Assembly: GCA_900079695.1 (NCBI GenBank)
Contig: LT599022.1
Span: forward strand, 3,474,937-3,538,936
DNA length: 64,000 nucleotides
Source of the DNA: an uncultured Alphaproteobacteria bacterium
GTDB taxonomy: Bacteria > Pseudomonadota > Alphaproteobacteria > Rhodospirillales > Rhodospirillaceae
Direction of reading: 5' to 3'
A program made the translations under genes and the position numbers. The notes under the pieces were generated by a model. It saw nothing but the letters and a program-made list of their open reading frames with translations, ran no database searches and was not told where the DNA came from. Of the stretch, positions 33,544 to 42,746 are shown in pieces (the first letter of the stretch is position 1; the number at the start of each line of letters is the position of its first letter).

Positions 33544-34812
33544 TCAGGCCGGCGCGGGCGCGGGCTCCGGCTCGGGGGCGACGGTGGCGGCGGCGGCCTC
33601 GGCCGCCGCTTCGCCCATCACCACCCCGGCCTGCGCGCCCGGGTGCACCGGGTGGGCGCGGCCGGTGTCGAGCGGCGCCGCGGTGGTGCGGCGGCGGATG
33701 ATCGCGAGCGCCGCCATCAGCGTCGAGAGCGCCGCCAGCAGCAGCATGAAGCCGTGCGGGCCGAGCACGCCGATCATCGACGGGCCGGAGAAGCTGCCGC
33801 CGATCACCCCGACGTTGTAGGTGAACACCAGCGTGCCCGAGGCCGCGACCATCTGGTTGGGGGTGAGTTGGTCGTTGGCGTGCGCCGCGCACAGCGAATA
33901 CATCGGCAGGAACGCGGCGGCGGCGAGCGCGACCCCGAGCCGCACCCACACGCCCGCGAACAATCCGGTGGCGATCAGCAGGCACACGACCGCGCCCGCC
34001 AGCGCCGCCGCCGCGACCACCAGGCGGCGGTCGGTGTGGTCCGACGCCCAGGCGATCGGGAACTGCGCGATCGCGCTGGCGAGCGCCGCGATCACCAGAA
34101 GCTGCGTCGCCGATGCCGCGTCGAGGCCGAGGCGCAGGCCGTAGAGCGGCAGCGCCACCTGGAAGGTCGAGGTGATCGCCCCCGCCAGCAGCACCCCCAC
34201 CACCGCCATCGGCGTGATTTGCAGGAACCGGCGGATCGGCATGCGCTCGCCGCCGACGATCTCGGGCGCCGGGTTGCGCGACACCAGCAGCGGCACCAGG
34301 CACAGCGAGATCAGGATCGAGGCGAGGCCGAACAGCCGGGTGCCGTCGGCGTCCGGCAAACCGGCGAAGTACGGCCCCATCGCGTTGCCCGAGGTGGTGG
34401 CGATGAAGTAGATCGCCAGCAGCCCGGCGCGCGAGCGGTTGTCGGCCTTGGCGTTGAGCCAGCTTTCCGCGATCACGAACATGCCGGGGAAGCACAGCCC
34501 CGCGAGAAACCGCATCGCGCCCCAGGCCCAGGGATCGTCGGTCATCAGGTGCACCACCGCGGCCGCCGAGCACACCGAGGCGAGGGCGCCGAACGACCGC
34601 ACGTGGCCGACCCGTCCGACCAGGCCGGGCGCGTACATCGACCCCAGCAGCGCGCCGACCGGGCACGCCGCCTGGATCAGGCCGATCTGCGCGGTGGAGA
34701 AGCCGACCGCCGCGCCGCGGACGGTGAGCAGGGTGGTGAGCAGGCTCGCCGCCGTCACCAGCATCAGAATTCCCGCGAACAGCGCCCAGTCGTTCTTGAT
34801 CGCACGGAACAT
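33544..34812 (-). CDS. MFS transporter, YcaD-like
   Basis: 422 residues with twelve predicted membrane segments and a Pro/Ala/Glu-rich cytoplasmic tail of about 45 residues ending EPEPAPAPA. The stretch FVIAESWLNAKADNRSRAG matches the YcaD branch of the major facilitator superfamily, whose substrates are not known. It is preceded by an SDR gene 15 bases upstream on the same strand, which suggests a two-gene operon. Confidence 0.82.
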   Translation of the reverse strand: MFRAIKNDWALFAGILMLVTAASLLTTLLTVRGAAVGFSTAQIGLIQAACPVGALLGSMYAPGLVGRVGHVRSFGALASVCSAAAVVHLMTDDPWAWGAMRFLAGLCFPGMFVIAESWLNAKADNRSRAGLLAIYFIATTSGNAMGPYFAGLPDADGTRLFGLASILISLCLVPLLVSRNPAPEIVGGERMPIRRFLQITPMAVVGVLLAGAITSTFQVALPLYGLRLGLDAASATQLLVIAALASAIAQFPIAWASDHTDRRLVVAAAALAGAVVCLLIATGLFAGVWVRLGVALAAAAFLPMYSLCAAHANDQLTPNQMVAASGTLVFTYNVGVIGGSFSGPSMIGVLGPHGFMLLLAALSTLMAALAIIRRRTTAAPLDTGRAHPVHPGAQAGVVMGEAAAEAAAATVAPEPEPAPAPA

Positions 34813-34827
34813 CGGCGGCCTTTCCGG

Positions 34828-35592
34828 TCAGGGTTGCGGGGGTTTCCTCGGCAGGCGGCGGCCGAGGCGGTCGACCAGCGCGTCCGGCAGCGCGCGCAGG
34901 AACCAGCCGACCACCGCCATCTGCCAGGGGAAGGTGATGCGGCCGCGGTTGCGCGCCAGACCTTTCCGGATAATTCGCGCGGCCCGATCCGGTTGCATCA
35001 GGAACGGCATCGGGAAGCCGTTCGCGCCGGTCATCGGCGTCTCGACGAATCCGGGGCAGACGACGCTGACGGCGACGCCGTCGGCCGCCGCCTCGGCGCG
35101 CAGACCCTCGCCCCACACCCGCACCGCCGCCTTCGACCCGCAGTAGGCGGGCGCGCCCGCGAATCCCCGGAACCCCGCCACCGAACTGACGATCGCGATC
35201 TGCCCCTTGCGGCGCGCGCGCATCGGCGCGAGCAGCGGCAGCACGGTGTTGAGCACGCCGTCGATGTTGACCGCGAACACCGCGCGGGTCTGCGCGTCGC
35301 TCTCGCCGCCGCCGCGGGTGCCCGCGGAGATTCCCGCGTTGGCCACCAGCAGGTCGACCGGGGTCGCCGCGTCGATCGCGGTCAGCGCCGCCGCCATCGC
35401 CGCCGCGTCGCACACGTCGACGGCGTGGATCGCGGCGGTGCCGCCGTGCGCCGCGACCGCCGCCGCGGTCGCCTCCAGCCGCGTCGCGTCGCGGCCGAAC
35501 AGATGCAGCGTCGCCCCCGGGCGCGCATAGGCGGCGGCGAGCGCGCGGCCGATCCCGCTCGAGGCTCCGGTGATCACGATCGTCGACGGCAT
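34828..35592 (-). CDS. Short-chain dehydrogenase/reductase
   Basis: 254 residues. Rossmann motif TGASSGIG at about 6-13, SSVAGF with the catalytic Ser, and YCGSKAAVR with Tyr and Lys. After the SDR core there is a C-terminal helix, FPWQMAVVGWFLRALPDALVD, which could associate with the membrane, as in the DltE/YqjQ-like SDRs. Substrate unknown. The gene is divergent from yicC. Confidence 0.83.
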   Translation of the reverse strand: MPSTIVITGASSGIGRALAAAYARPGATLHLFGRDATRLEATAAAVAAHGGTAAIHAVDVCDAAAMAAALTAIDAATPVDLLVANAGISAGTRGGGESDAQTRAVFAVNIDGVLNTVLPLLAPMRARRKGQIAIVSSVAGFRGFAGAPAYCGSKAAVRVWGEGLRAEAAADGVAVSVVCPGFVETPMTGANGFPMPFLMQPDRAARIIRKGLARNRGRITFPWQMAVVGWFLRALPDALVDRLGRRLPRKPPQP

Positions 35593-35609
35593 TCCGCTCT
35601 CCGTATGGC

Positions 35610-35639
35610 GTGACAGATAAGGCCCTTCCTGGTTATAAA
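35610..35639 (+). promoter_or_regulatory. Probable sigma-70 promoter of yicC-gmk
   Basis: GTGACA (35610-35615, one change from TTGACA), an 18-base spacer and TATAAA (35634-35639) lie 35 bases ahead of the yicC start. This is one of the clearest promoter matches in this G+C-rich window. Confidence 0.55.
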
Positions 35640-35673
35640 TCGCGCGGGCGCTTCAGGTAAACCAGGGGGAACG

Positions 35674-36579
35674 ATGTCGGAGACCAAGGGACTGGTGAGC
35701 ATGACCGGGTACGCCCGGATCGAGGGCAGGGCCGACGACGGAACCGCCTGGGTCTGGGACCTCCGCAGCGTCAACGGCAAGAGCCTCGACGCGCGCCTGC
35801 GCCTGCCGCCGGGGTGCGAAGCCCTGGAGAAGCCGGTGCGCGAACGCCTCGCCCAGGTCGCCCAGCGCGGCTCGGTGAGCGTATCCCTCACGCTCGCGCG
35901 CCCGGTCGCCGCGAGCGGGCTGTCGATCAACCGGGCGTGGCTCGAATCCCTGATCCAGTCCGCCGCCGAGACCCTCGCCCGCCATCCCGGCGCGGTGACG
36001 CCGCCGTCGTTCGACGGTCTCCTTCAGGTCAAGGGGGTGATCGAAACCGCCGAGGCTCCGCCCGAGGACGGCGCCGAGGCGGCGCTCCACGCCCGCCTCC
36101 TCGCCGACTTCGACTCCGCCGCCGCCGCGCTTGCCGCCGCCCGCGCCGAAGAGGGGGCGCGCCTCGCCGCGGTGGTCGCCGACCATATCGACACCATCGC
36201 CGGTCTCGTCGCCGCCGCCGCCGCCTGCGAGGCCGCCCGCGCCGACACCCGCAAGGCCCGCCTCGCCCGCGCGGTCGCCGATTTGCTGGAAACCACCACC
36301 CTTCCCGAGGATCGCCTGACCCAGGAACTCGCGCTGTTGGTCACCCGCTTCGACGTGCGGGAAGAGCTCGACCGCCTCGCCAGCCATATCGCCGCGGCGC
36401 GCGCGCTGCTCGCCGAGGCCTCCGGCATCGGCCGCAAGTTCGACTTCCTCTGCCAGGAGTTCAACCGCGAGGCCAACACCCTGTGCTCGAAGTCCGCCGA
36501 CGCCGCGCTCACCGCCGTCGGCCTCGAACTCAAGACCGTCATCGACCGTCTGCGCGAGCAGATCCAGAACATCGAATAA
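35674..36579 (+). CDS. YicC family endoribonuclease
   Basis: 301 residues. The N terminus MTGYARIEG and DLRSVNGKSLDARLRLPPG, and the C terminus EASGIGRKFDFLCQEFNREANTLCSKS followed by LKTVIDRLREQIQN, are the two conserved blocks of YicC (YicC_N and DUF1732). Recent work on E. coli YicC describes an RNase that contributes to small RNA decay. The gene directly precedes gmk, a widely conserved pairing. An alternative start nine codons later would begin at MTGYAR. Confidence 0.92.
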   Translation: MSETKGLVSMTGYARIEGRADDGTAWVWDLRSVNGKSLDARLRLPPGCEALEKPVRERLAQVAQRGSVSVSLTLARPVAASGLSINRAWLESLIQSAAETLARHPGAVTPPSFDGLLQVKGVIETAEAPPEDGAEAALHARLLADFDSAAAALAAARAEEGARLAAVVADHIDTIAGLVAAAAACEAARADTRKARLARAVADLLETTTLPEDRLTQELALLVTRFDVREELDRLASHIAAARALLAEASGIGRKFDFLCQEFNREANTLCSKSADAALTAVGLELKTVIDRLREQIQNIE

Positions 36580-36590
36580 GGCGCGATCCC

Positions 36591-37274
36591 ATGTCCTCGA
36601 TCTCCCCCACCGCGGCGGTGCCGCCCGCCTCGCTGGTCAGCCGACGCGGCCTGCTGCTGGTGCTCTCCTCGCCCTCGGGCGCGGGCAAGACCACCATCGC
36701 CCGCAACCTGCTGGCCGCCGATCCGCTGATCTCGGCGTCGATCTCGGTGACCACCCGGGCGCAGCGCCCGGCCGAGGTCGAGGGGCGCGACTACCATTTC
36801 ATCGCCAAGTCGGAATTCGAGAAAATGGTCGCGACGGGCGACCTGCTCGAACACGCGTTCGTCTTCGGCAACCACTACGGCACGCCGCGCAAGCCGGTCG
36901 AGGATTGGCTCGCGCAGGGGCGCGACGTGCTCTTCGACATCGACTGGCAGGGGGCGCAGCAGCTCGCCGAGCGGATGCGCGACGATCTGGTGCGGATCTT
37001 CGTGCTGCCGCCCTCGATCGCCGAACTCGAACGCCGCCTGCGCGGCCGCGCCCAGGATACCGACGACGTGGTGCGCGGGCGGATGGCCAAGGCCGCCGAC
37101 GAGATGAGCCACTGGATCGAGTACGACTACATCGTCATCAACCGCGACGCCGACGCCTCCACCCGCCAGGTTCTCACCATCCTCCATGCCGAACGCCAGC
37201 GCCGCGCCCGCCTCACCGGCATGTCCGACTTCATCGGCGCCCTGCGCGCGCAGATGCCGGAAACGCAGGGCTGA
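36591..37274 (+). CDS. gmk: Guanylate kinase
   Basis: 227 residues. It converts GMP to GDP with ATP. The P-loop is SSPSGAGKTTI (about 27-37), followed by SVTTRAQRPAEVEGRDYHFI and LEHAFVFGNHYGTP, the GMP-binding region. It has an N-terminal extension of about 18 residues before the kinase fold. It begins 11 bases after yicC and ends in front of a hairpin repeat that separates it from the convergent rsmA gene. Confidence 0.96.
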   Translation: MSSISPTAAVPPASLVSRRGLLLVLSSPSGAGKTTIARNLLAADPLISASISVTTRAQRPAEVEGRDYHFIAKSEFEKMVATGDLLEHAFVFGNHYGTPRKPVEDWLAQGRDVLFDIDWQGAQQLAERMRDDLVRIFVLPPSIAELERRLRGRAQDTDDVVRGRMAKAADEMSHWIEYDYIVINRDADASTRQVLTILHAERQRRARLTGMSDFIGALRAQMPETQG

Positions 37275-37281
37275 AACGTCA

Positions 37282-37420
37282 CGGAGGGACTCGGTCCCTC
37301 CGCACCTCCCGCACGTAAGTTTTTCCGCGGAGCGGGCTCGGCCATCGCGCGGCGTGACCCGCCGATGGCGCGTTATGCAAAAAATTAAACGAGGGGCGCG
37401 GGGAGACCGAGTCTCCCCGC
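37282..37420 (-). repeat. Modular hairpin repeat, copy C (bidirectional terminator)
   Basis: Two perfect hairpins with three-base loops flank a core of about 95 bases: CGGAGGGAC at 37282-37302 and GCGGGGAGAC at 37398-37420, the latter followed by AGAGTTTTTA. Read on the minus strand, the core segment GTCACGCCGCGCGATGG and the following GGAGGTGCGGAGGGACCGAG match copy B. Here the element fills the 153-base gap between convergent gmk and rsmA, where it would serve as a terminator for both. Confidence 0.75.
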
Positions 37421-37427
37421 AGAGTTT

Positions 37428-38252
37428 TTACGCACGTTCCAACGCCGCGCGCGCCAGGGCGCAGAAACCTTGCACCGGGATCGCCTCGGCGCGGAGTTCG
37501 GGGTCGATCCCCGCGGCCTCGCACAGCGCCGCGCCGCCGAGGGGTTTGAGGCTGGCGCGGAGCATCTTGCGGCGCTGGCCGAAGGCGGCGGCGGTGATCC
37601 GTTCCAACATCGCGCGGGGGGCGGGGGCGAGCGGTTCGGCGCGGGGTTCGAGGCGCACCACCGCCGAGGTCACCTTGGGCGGCGGCGTGAAGGCGGCGGG
37701 GTTGACCTCGAACAGCGGCGCGCACACGCACAGCCATTGGCACAGCACCGAGAGGCGGCCGTAATCCTTGGTGCCGGGGGCGGCGACGATGCGGTCGACC
37801 ACCTCCTTCTGCAGCATCAGGGTAATGCTGGCGAAAAGCTCGGGGCGTTCGAGCCAGCCGGTGAGCAGCACCGTGCCGATGTTGTAGGGGAGGTTGGCGG
37901 CGATCCGCCGCGGCGCCGGGCCGAGGGCTTCGTAGTCGATCTCGAGGGCGTCGGCGGCGACCACCCGGAGCCTGCCGGGATAGGCGGCTTCGATTTGCGC
38001 CAGCGCGGGCAGGCAGCGGTCGTCGCGCTCGATCGCCACCAGCGCCGTGGCGCCTTCCGACAGCAGGGCGCGGGTGAGGCCGCCGGGGCCGGGGCCGACC
38101 TCGACCACCGTGCCCGCGTCAAGCGGCCCGGCGGCGCGGGCGATGCGGGCGGTGAGGTTGAGGTCGCAGAGGAAGTTCTGGCCGAGGTTCTTCTTCGCGC
38201 GCAGGTCGAACGCGGCGATCACCTCGCGCAGCGGCGGCAGTCCGTCGGTCAT
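37428..38252 (-). CDS. rsmA: 16S rRNA (adenine-N6)-dimethyltransferase
   Basis: 274 residues. RsmA (KsgA) dimethylates A1518 and A1519 of 16S r[32 protein letters not shown] (SAM site) and NLPYNIGT (catalytic NLPY) are present. The ATG overlaps the pdxA stop by four bases. It ends the long minus-strand operon that begins near tadA and runs through lptF, lptD, surA and pdxA, an order well known from proteobacteria. Confidence 0.96.
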   Translation of the reverse strand: MTDGLPPLREVIAAFDLRAKKNLGQNFLCDLNLTARIARAAGPLDAGTVVEVGPGPGGLTRALLSEGATALVAIERDDRCLPALAQIEAAYPGRLRVVAADALEIDYEALGPAPRRIAANLPYNIGTVLLTGWLERPELFASITLMLQKEVVDRIVAAPGTKDYGRLSVLCQWLCVCAPLFEVNPAAFTPPPKVTSAVVRLEPRAEPLAPAPRAMLERITAAAFGQRRKMLRASLKPLGGAALCEAAGIDPELRAEAIPVQGFCALARAALERA

Positions 38253-39241
38253 CGGGCGCGGGCCTCGGCGATGTCGGCGGCCATGCGCAGCGCCGCGATC
38301 AGGCTGTCCGGCCGCGCCTTGCCGGTTCCGGCGAGGGTCAGCGCGGTGCCGTGGTCCGGCGAGGTGCGCACGAACGGCAGGTTGAGGGTGACGTTGACGC
38401 CGCCGTGGAAGTCCAGGGTCTTGAGCGGGATCAGCGCCTGATCGTGATACATGCAGAGGGCGGCGTCGTAGGTCGCGCGCGCCTCGGCGTGGAACATCGT
38501 GTCGGCGGGCAGCGGGCCGAGCACGCGGTGGCCCTCGGCGCGCAGCGCGTCGAGGACGGGCGCGAGGATCTCGGCCTCCTCGCGGCCCATCAGGCCGTCT
38601 TCCCCCGCGTGCGGGTTGAGCCCGGCGACCGCGAGGCGCGGCCGCGCGACGCCGAAATCGGCCGCCAGCGCCCGGAGCACCGCCCGCGCCACGTCGGCGA
38701 GCGGCGCGGACCGGAGCCGCGTCGGCACCTCGGACAGCGCGCAGTGGACGGTGAGCGGCACGACGCGCAGGCCGCCGCCCGCCAGCATCATGATCGGGGT
38801 GTGGCCGGGGCCGGCGAGTTCGCCGAGGAATTCGGTGTGGCCGGGGTGGCGGAAGCCGCCCGCGGCGAGCGCCGCCTTGTGGATCGGCGCGGTGACGAGC
38901 GCCGCCGCCCGGCCTTCGCGGCAGAGGCGCACGCCGGTGGCGATCGCCTCCGTCACCGCGGCGGCGTTGGCGGGGTCGGGCGCGCCGCAGACCCCGGGCG
39001 CGGCGCAGCGCACCGCCAACACCGGCAGCGCCGCGGCGAAGGTCTCGGCGGAAAATTCGGAAACTTCCACGAGCGGGATCGCGACGCCGAGGGCCTTGGC
39101 GCGCGCATGCAGCACCGCCGGATCGGCGATCGCGACGAACGGCGGCACCGCGACGCTGTCCTTGAGGCTCCAGGCCGCGAGGATGAGATCGGGGCCGATT
39201 CCCGCCGGTTCGCCGAAGCTGAGCGCGAGCGGCGCGCTCAT
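38249..39241 (-). CDS. pdxA: 4-hydroxythreonine-4-phosphate dehydrogenase
   Basis: 330 residues. PdxA oxidises 4-phosphohydroxythreonine in the DXP-dependent pyridoxal phosphate pathway. [12 protein letters not shown] at the start, [13 protein letters not shown] with metal-binding His, [10 protein letters not shown] and [12 protein letters not shown] are the family signatures. The ATG at 39241 overlaps the surA stop and the stop overlaps the rsmA start, so all three are coupled. Confidence 0.96.
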   Translation of the reverse strand: MSAPLALSFGEPAGIGPDLILAAWSLKDSVAVPPFVAIADPAVLHARAKALGVAIPLVEVSEFSAETFAAALPVLAVRCAAPGVCGAPDPANAAAVTEAIATGVRLCREGRAAALVTAPIHKAALAAGGFRHPGHTEFLGELAGPGHTPIMMLAGGGLRVVPLTVHCALSEVPTRLRSAPLADVARAVLRALAADFGVARPRLAVAGLNPHAGEDGLMGREEAEILAPVLDALRAEGHRVLGPLPADTMFHAEARATYDAALCMYHDQALIPLKTLDFHGGVNVTLNLPFVRTSPDHGTALTLAGTGKARPDSLIAALRMAADIAEARAR

Positions 39242-40503
39242 ATGCGGATGTCGATCACCGCGAGACGGCGCAGGTCGCGCAGGTGGCGCTCGGCGCTGCG
39301 CTCCAGGCGCTCGGAGCGCAGCCGGTCGCGGATCTGCTGTTCCGAGGGCAGGGCGCTCGGCGCGGAACGGTCGCACACCATCAGGATCGTCGGCACCCCG
39401 CCCACCTCGGTCACCGCGCTCGGCGCGCCGACCGGCAGGTCGCGCACCACCGCGGCGATCGCGGGCGGCAGTTCGGCCATCTTGAGGCTGCCGAGCGGAC
39501 CGGTGCCCGGCGCGCCGAGGCTCTTGCCGTAGCTCTCGAACGCCTCGCAGCCGCGCACCGAGGCGGCGACGTAATCGGCGACCTTGCCGCGATCGGCGGG
39601 CGAGAGCGCGCCCGCGCCGGTTTCCGGCAGCTTGATCTGGGAAAGGCGCAGGCGGGTTTCCGCCGGGTCGGCCTGCTGCACGCGGCGGCCTTCGAGATGG
39701 AGGATGGTGTAGCCCGCCTCGGTGCGCACCGGCGCGGAAACGTCGCCGGTGTTCATCGCTTCGAGAGCCGCTGCGATCTCGGGTTCGAGCTGCGCCTGCG
39801 GTACCCAGCCGAGGTCGCCGCCGTGCGCCGCGGTGGCGCTGCGCGAGAACTGCCGCGCCGCCGCCGCGAACGGCGCGCCGGTGCGGAGCTGGGCGGTGAG
39901 GTTGTCGGCGAGGGCCTTGATCTCGGCGTCCGACTGGCTGCCCTCGAACGGCAGGAAGATCTCCGAAACGTCGTATTCCGGGCGGCCGAGGTTGGCGCGG
40001 AGCTGCGACAGGCGCTCCTGCACGTCTTCCGCCGACGGCGTCGCGCGCGATCCGTAGAGGCGGCCGACCACCTTGATCCACAGCATCTGCGCGCGGATCT
40101 GGTCGAGCAGCGTGTCGTAGGGCACCTGCAGCCCGGTGGCGAGCTGCTTGAGGCCGCCGGGGGGCATGCGGTTGCCCGCCTCGACCCGCGCCACCGACTG
40201 TTCCAGTTCCTCATCGGAGGCGGCGATGTTGAGGCGTTTCGCCTCCTGGATCTGCAGCCGTTCGTCGATCAGCGCGCGCAGCACCGGCGGGCCGAGCCGG
40301 CGGCGGTTCTCGGGCGTGTCTTCGAGCCGCGAGGAGAACAGCGCGACGCGCAGCCGCGCGCCGAGGTCGTAGACCGAGATGATGTCGTCGTTGACCACCG
40401 CGGCGATGCGCAACGCATCCTGCGCCCGCGCCGCCGGAGCGGGGGCGAACGCCGCGAGCGCCAGGGCGGCGGCTGCTGCTGCGAGTTTCACAAATCGGAT
40501 CAT
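39238..40503 (-). CDS. surA: Periplasmic chaperone/peptidyl-prolyl isomerase SurA
   Basis: 421 residues. A signal peptide (to about residue 28, ending ARAQD) leads into the SurA N-terminal domain, [21 protein letters not shown]. One parvulin-type domain is clear, SEIFLPFEG through GGDLGWVPQ to [13 protein letters not shown]; a second is weak. SurA escorts outer-membrane proteins, including LptD, to the BAM complex, which fits its place right after lptD (17-base gap). It is coupled to pdxA by ATGA. Confidence 0.9.
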   Translation of the reverse strand: MIRFVKLAAAAAALALAAFAPAPAARAQDALRIAAVVNDDIISVYDLGARLRVALFSSRLEDTPENRRRLGPPVLRALIDERLQIQEAKRLNIAASDEELEQSVARVEAGNRMPPGGLKQLATGLQVPYDTLLDQIRAQMLWIKVVGRLYGSRATPSAEDVQERLSQLRANLGRPEYDVSEIFLPFEGSQSDAEIKALADNLTAQLRTGAPFAAAARQFSRSATAAHGGDLGWVPQAQLEPEIAAALEAMNTGDVSAPVRTEAGYTILHLEGRRVQQADPAETRLRLSQIKLPETGAGALSPADRGKVADYVAASVRGCEAFESYGKSLGAPGTGPLGSLKMAELPPAIAAVVRDLPVGAPSAVTEVGGVPTILMVCDRSAPSALPSEQQIRDRLRSERLERSAERHLRDLRRLAVIDIRI

Positions 40504-40520
40504 CGCGTTGCGTCCGTTCC

Positions 40521-42746
40521 TTACATGCTGAACTGGGTGTCGCCGAGGGTCTTGAAGGTGAGCGTCAGCAGAGCCCCCCAGCCGCTTTCGGCGTCGCGGT
40601 CGGCGGTGTAGTCGTTGGTCGCCACGGCGCGGATGACGAAGCACTCGTCTTCGTAGATCACGCCGCCCGAGAACGACAGCGGCCCGCTGTCGCTGCCGGT
40701 GAGGCTGTGGGTGGTGCCGAGGGTGAACGACCAGTCGCGCAGGGCCTTCGACCTCAGCGAGAACGAAACCTGCTCCACGTTCGGGGTGGGGTTGGTCTCG
40801 TAGTCGCGGCGGGTCGGGTAATCCTGCTTGAGGTAGCCGACACCGAGGCGGAACGCTTCCGGCCCGGCGAGGGCGGTGACGTCGTGGCTGACGACGTCGA
40901 AGCCGTTGGGATCGATGCGGAAGCGGTAGAACGTCGAGAGCAGGGAGGCGTAGTCGTAGCGCACCCGGCCGACGAAATCGGAGAACCCTTCGCGGAAGCC
41001 CGAGCCCTCGGGGAAGACGTTGTCGTCGTTGGCGCGGAAGGTCTGGCCGCCGAACACCGAGAACTTCGACGGAGTGCCGTTGACGTAGGCGTTCCAGTTG
41101 ACGCCGTAGGTGGCCCGGGGGCCGGTCTCGACGCGGTCGTAGCCGACGAAGTGGTTGGTCGAAAGCAGTTGGGTGTCGTCGAAGTCGAGATCGCGGCTGT
41201 CCTCGTTGGGGATCTTGTCGGAGTTGCCGCCGTTCGGCGACAGCGCGCCGAGAATCACCGGTTCGATCACCTGGGTGGTGTATTCGCCCGGGCTCGAGAA
41301 CGGCCAGCTCCAGCGCATCGACACCTCGGGCACGATGCGGCCGGTGGCGCCGGTGAAGCGGTCGCCGTCGAGCATCTCGTAGTCGCGCACCTGATAGGCG
41401 TCGCCGCGCAGCGAGGCGGAGAGGGTGTAGTGCTCGCCCGAGGGGGCGACGTAGGGCAGGGTCCAGGCGGTGGCGGCGGAAGCACGGTGGCTGTCGGTTC
41501 CGTCGGTGCGGGTGAGCGAGGCGGTGGAAAGCTGGGTGGTCCAGTAGCCGCCCTTGACGCCGGGGTCGCTGGTGTGGATCCAGCTCGCGAGCGGCACCGC
41601 GTAGGGGTTCTTCGGCGGATCGGAAAGGTCGCGCAGTTCGCGGAACGCCACCGCCTCGACGCTCGCGTAGTCGTCGCCTTCGAAGCGCTCGAACGCGACG
41701 CGGCTGGTCTGGTAGTCGTCGCTGTGCGGCAGGCCGTAGCGGCGGAGATAGGTGTCGGAGGAGACCGCATGGAGATCGGCGGTGCCGCGCCAGAGGTCGT
41801 TGACGTCCCATTCCGCGAGCACGTCGACGTGTCCGCGGGTGTTCTGGCCCCGGCCGGTGCCGTCGGAGTCGCCGGTCTTGCCGCCGGCGCGGCCGGAGGC
41901 GTCGATCACCAGGCTCGCGTCGGAGAGGTTCTGGCGATACTGGCCGATCATGATCGACGGGTCGTCGAGCGCGAACATCGGCGTGAGGGTGGCGTCGGCG
42001 GTGTCCGAGATCACCCAGTAGTAGGGCTGGGCGTAGTACCAGCCGACCTTCGACGACCCGAGCGAGGGAAACAGGAAGCCGGAGCGGCGCTTCACCGTCG
42101 GGTCGGGGGCGGAGAAGTAGGGCGTGTAGGCGACCGGGATCCCCCACATTTCGAGGGTCGCGTCGCGATAGGTGATGTCGTGGCTGCCCTCGTCGTGGAT
42201 CACCTGCGCGGCCTTGATCTGCCAGAGCGGGTTTTCCTTGCCGGCGCAGGTGTCGCACGGGGAGTAGACGGCGTGGTCGAGTTCGTTGATCTGCTGGCCC
42301 TGATCGCCGACGCGGCGGGTGCCGGCGTGCGCGGCGGTGCGCGAGAGATCGGCGGAGACCATCAGCAGGTTGTCGATCGCGCCCTGCTTCATCTTGCCGG
42401 TCAGCTGCATGTAGTCGGCGAAGATCACCTGGCCGTCGGGCGCGATCAGCGAGACGTTGCCCGTGGCGCTCACCAGATCCTGGCCGATGTTGTAGCTCAC
42501 GGTGTCGGCGTAGAGGGTGTAGCCCGCCTGGTTGATCTCGACCTCGCCGCGCGCGGTGACGATGTCGAGGGAGCGGTCGTGGGTGACTTCCTCGGCGGCG
42601 AGCGCCACCGGCGCGTCGCGATCGACCGACGGCTGCGCCAGCGCGACCTCGGGCAGCGCCGCACCGAGCATCAGCCAGGCGGCGAACGCGACGCGGCGGG
42701 AACGGACCGCCGCGGGACGCGGCGCGGAAAGGAAACGTCGGATCAC
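40521..42746 (-). CDS. lptD: LPS-assembly protein LptD
   Basis: 741 residues. LptD is the outer-membrane barrel that inserts LPS at the cell surface. The signal peptide ends ALPEVALAQ; an OstA/LptA-like beta-jellyroll follows (ARGEVEINQAGYTLYADTVSYN, TGNVSLIAPDG), then the C-terminal beta-barrel with alternating aromatic strands, ending in FSM. A Cys pair (CDTC) sits where the N-terminal disulfide cysteines usually lie. The start is a GTG at 42746 that overlaps the lptF stop (GTGA); the longer open frame to 43787 is antisense-like noise within lptF. Confidence 0.92.
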   Translation of the reverse strand: MIRRFLSAPRPAAVRSRRVAFAAWLMLGAALPEVALAQPSVDRDAPVALAAEEVTHDRSLDIVTARGEVEINQAGYTLYADTVSYNIGQDLVSATGNVSLIAPDGQVIFADYMQLTGKMKQGAIDNLLMVSADLSRTAAHAGTRRVGDQGQQINELDHAVYSPCDTCAGKENPLWQIKAAQVIHDEGSHDITYRDATLEMWGIPVAYTPYFSAPDPTVKRRSGFLFPSLGSSKVGWYYAQPYYWVISDTADATLTPMFALDDPSIMIGQYRQNLSDASLVIDASGRAGGKTGDSDGTGRGQNTRGHVDVLAEWDVNDLWRGTADLHAVSSDTYLRRYGLPHSDDYQTSRVAFERFEGDDYASVEAVAFRELRDLSDPPKNPYAVPLASWIHTSDPGVKGGYWTTQLSTASLTRTDGTDSHRASAATAWTLPYVAPSGEHYTLSASLRGDAYQVRDYEMLDGDRFTGATGRIVPEVSMRWSWPFSSPGEYTTQVIEPVILGALSPNGGNSDKIPNEDSRDLDFDDTQLLSTNHFVGYDRVETGPRATYGVNWNAYVNGTPSKFSVFGGQTFRANDDNVFPEGSGFREGFSDFVGRVRYDYASLLSTFYRFRIDPNGFDVVSHDVTALAGPEAFRLGVGYLKQDYPTRRDYETNPTPNVEQVSFSLRSKALRDWSFTLGTTHSLTGSDSGPLSFSGGVIYEDECFVIRAVATNDYTADRDAESGWGALLTLTFKTLGDTQFSM

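Noticed and set aside
32000-35413. 1137-codon minus-strand frame spanning the antitoxin, the dehydrogenase and the MFS gene
   Set aside because: It crosses several well-defined genes in another frame; its only meaningful part is the stretch that shows the ancestral RES start, used in the findings.
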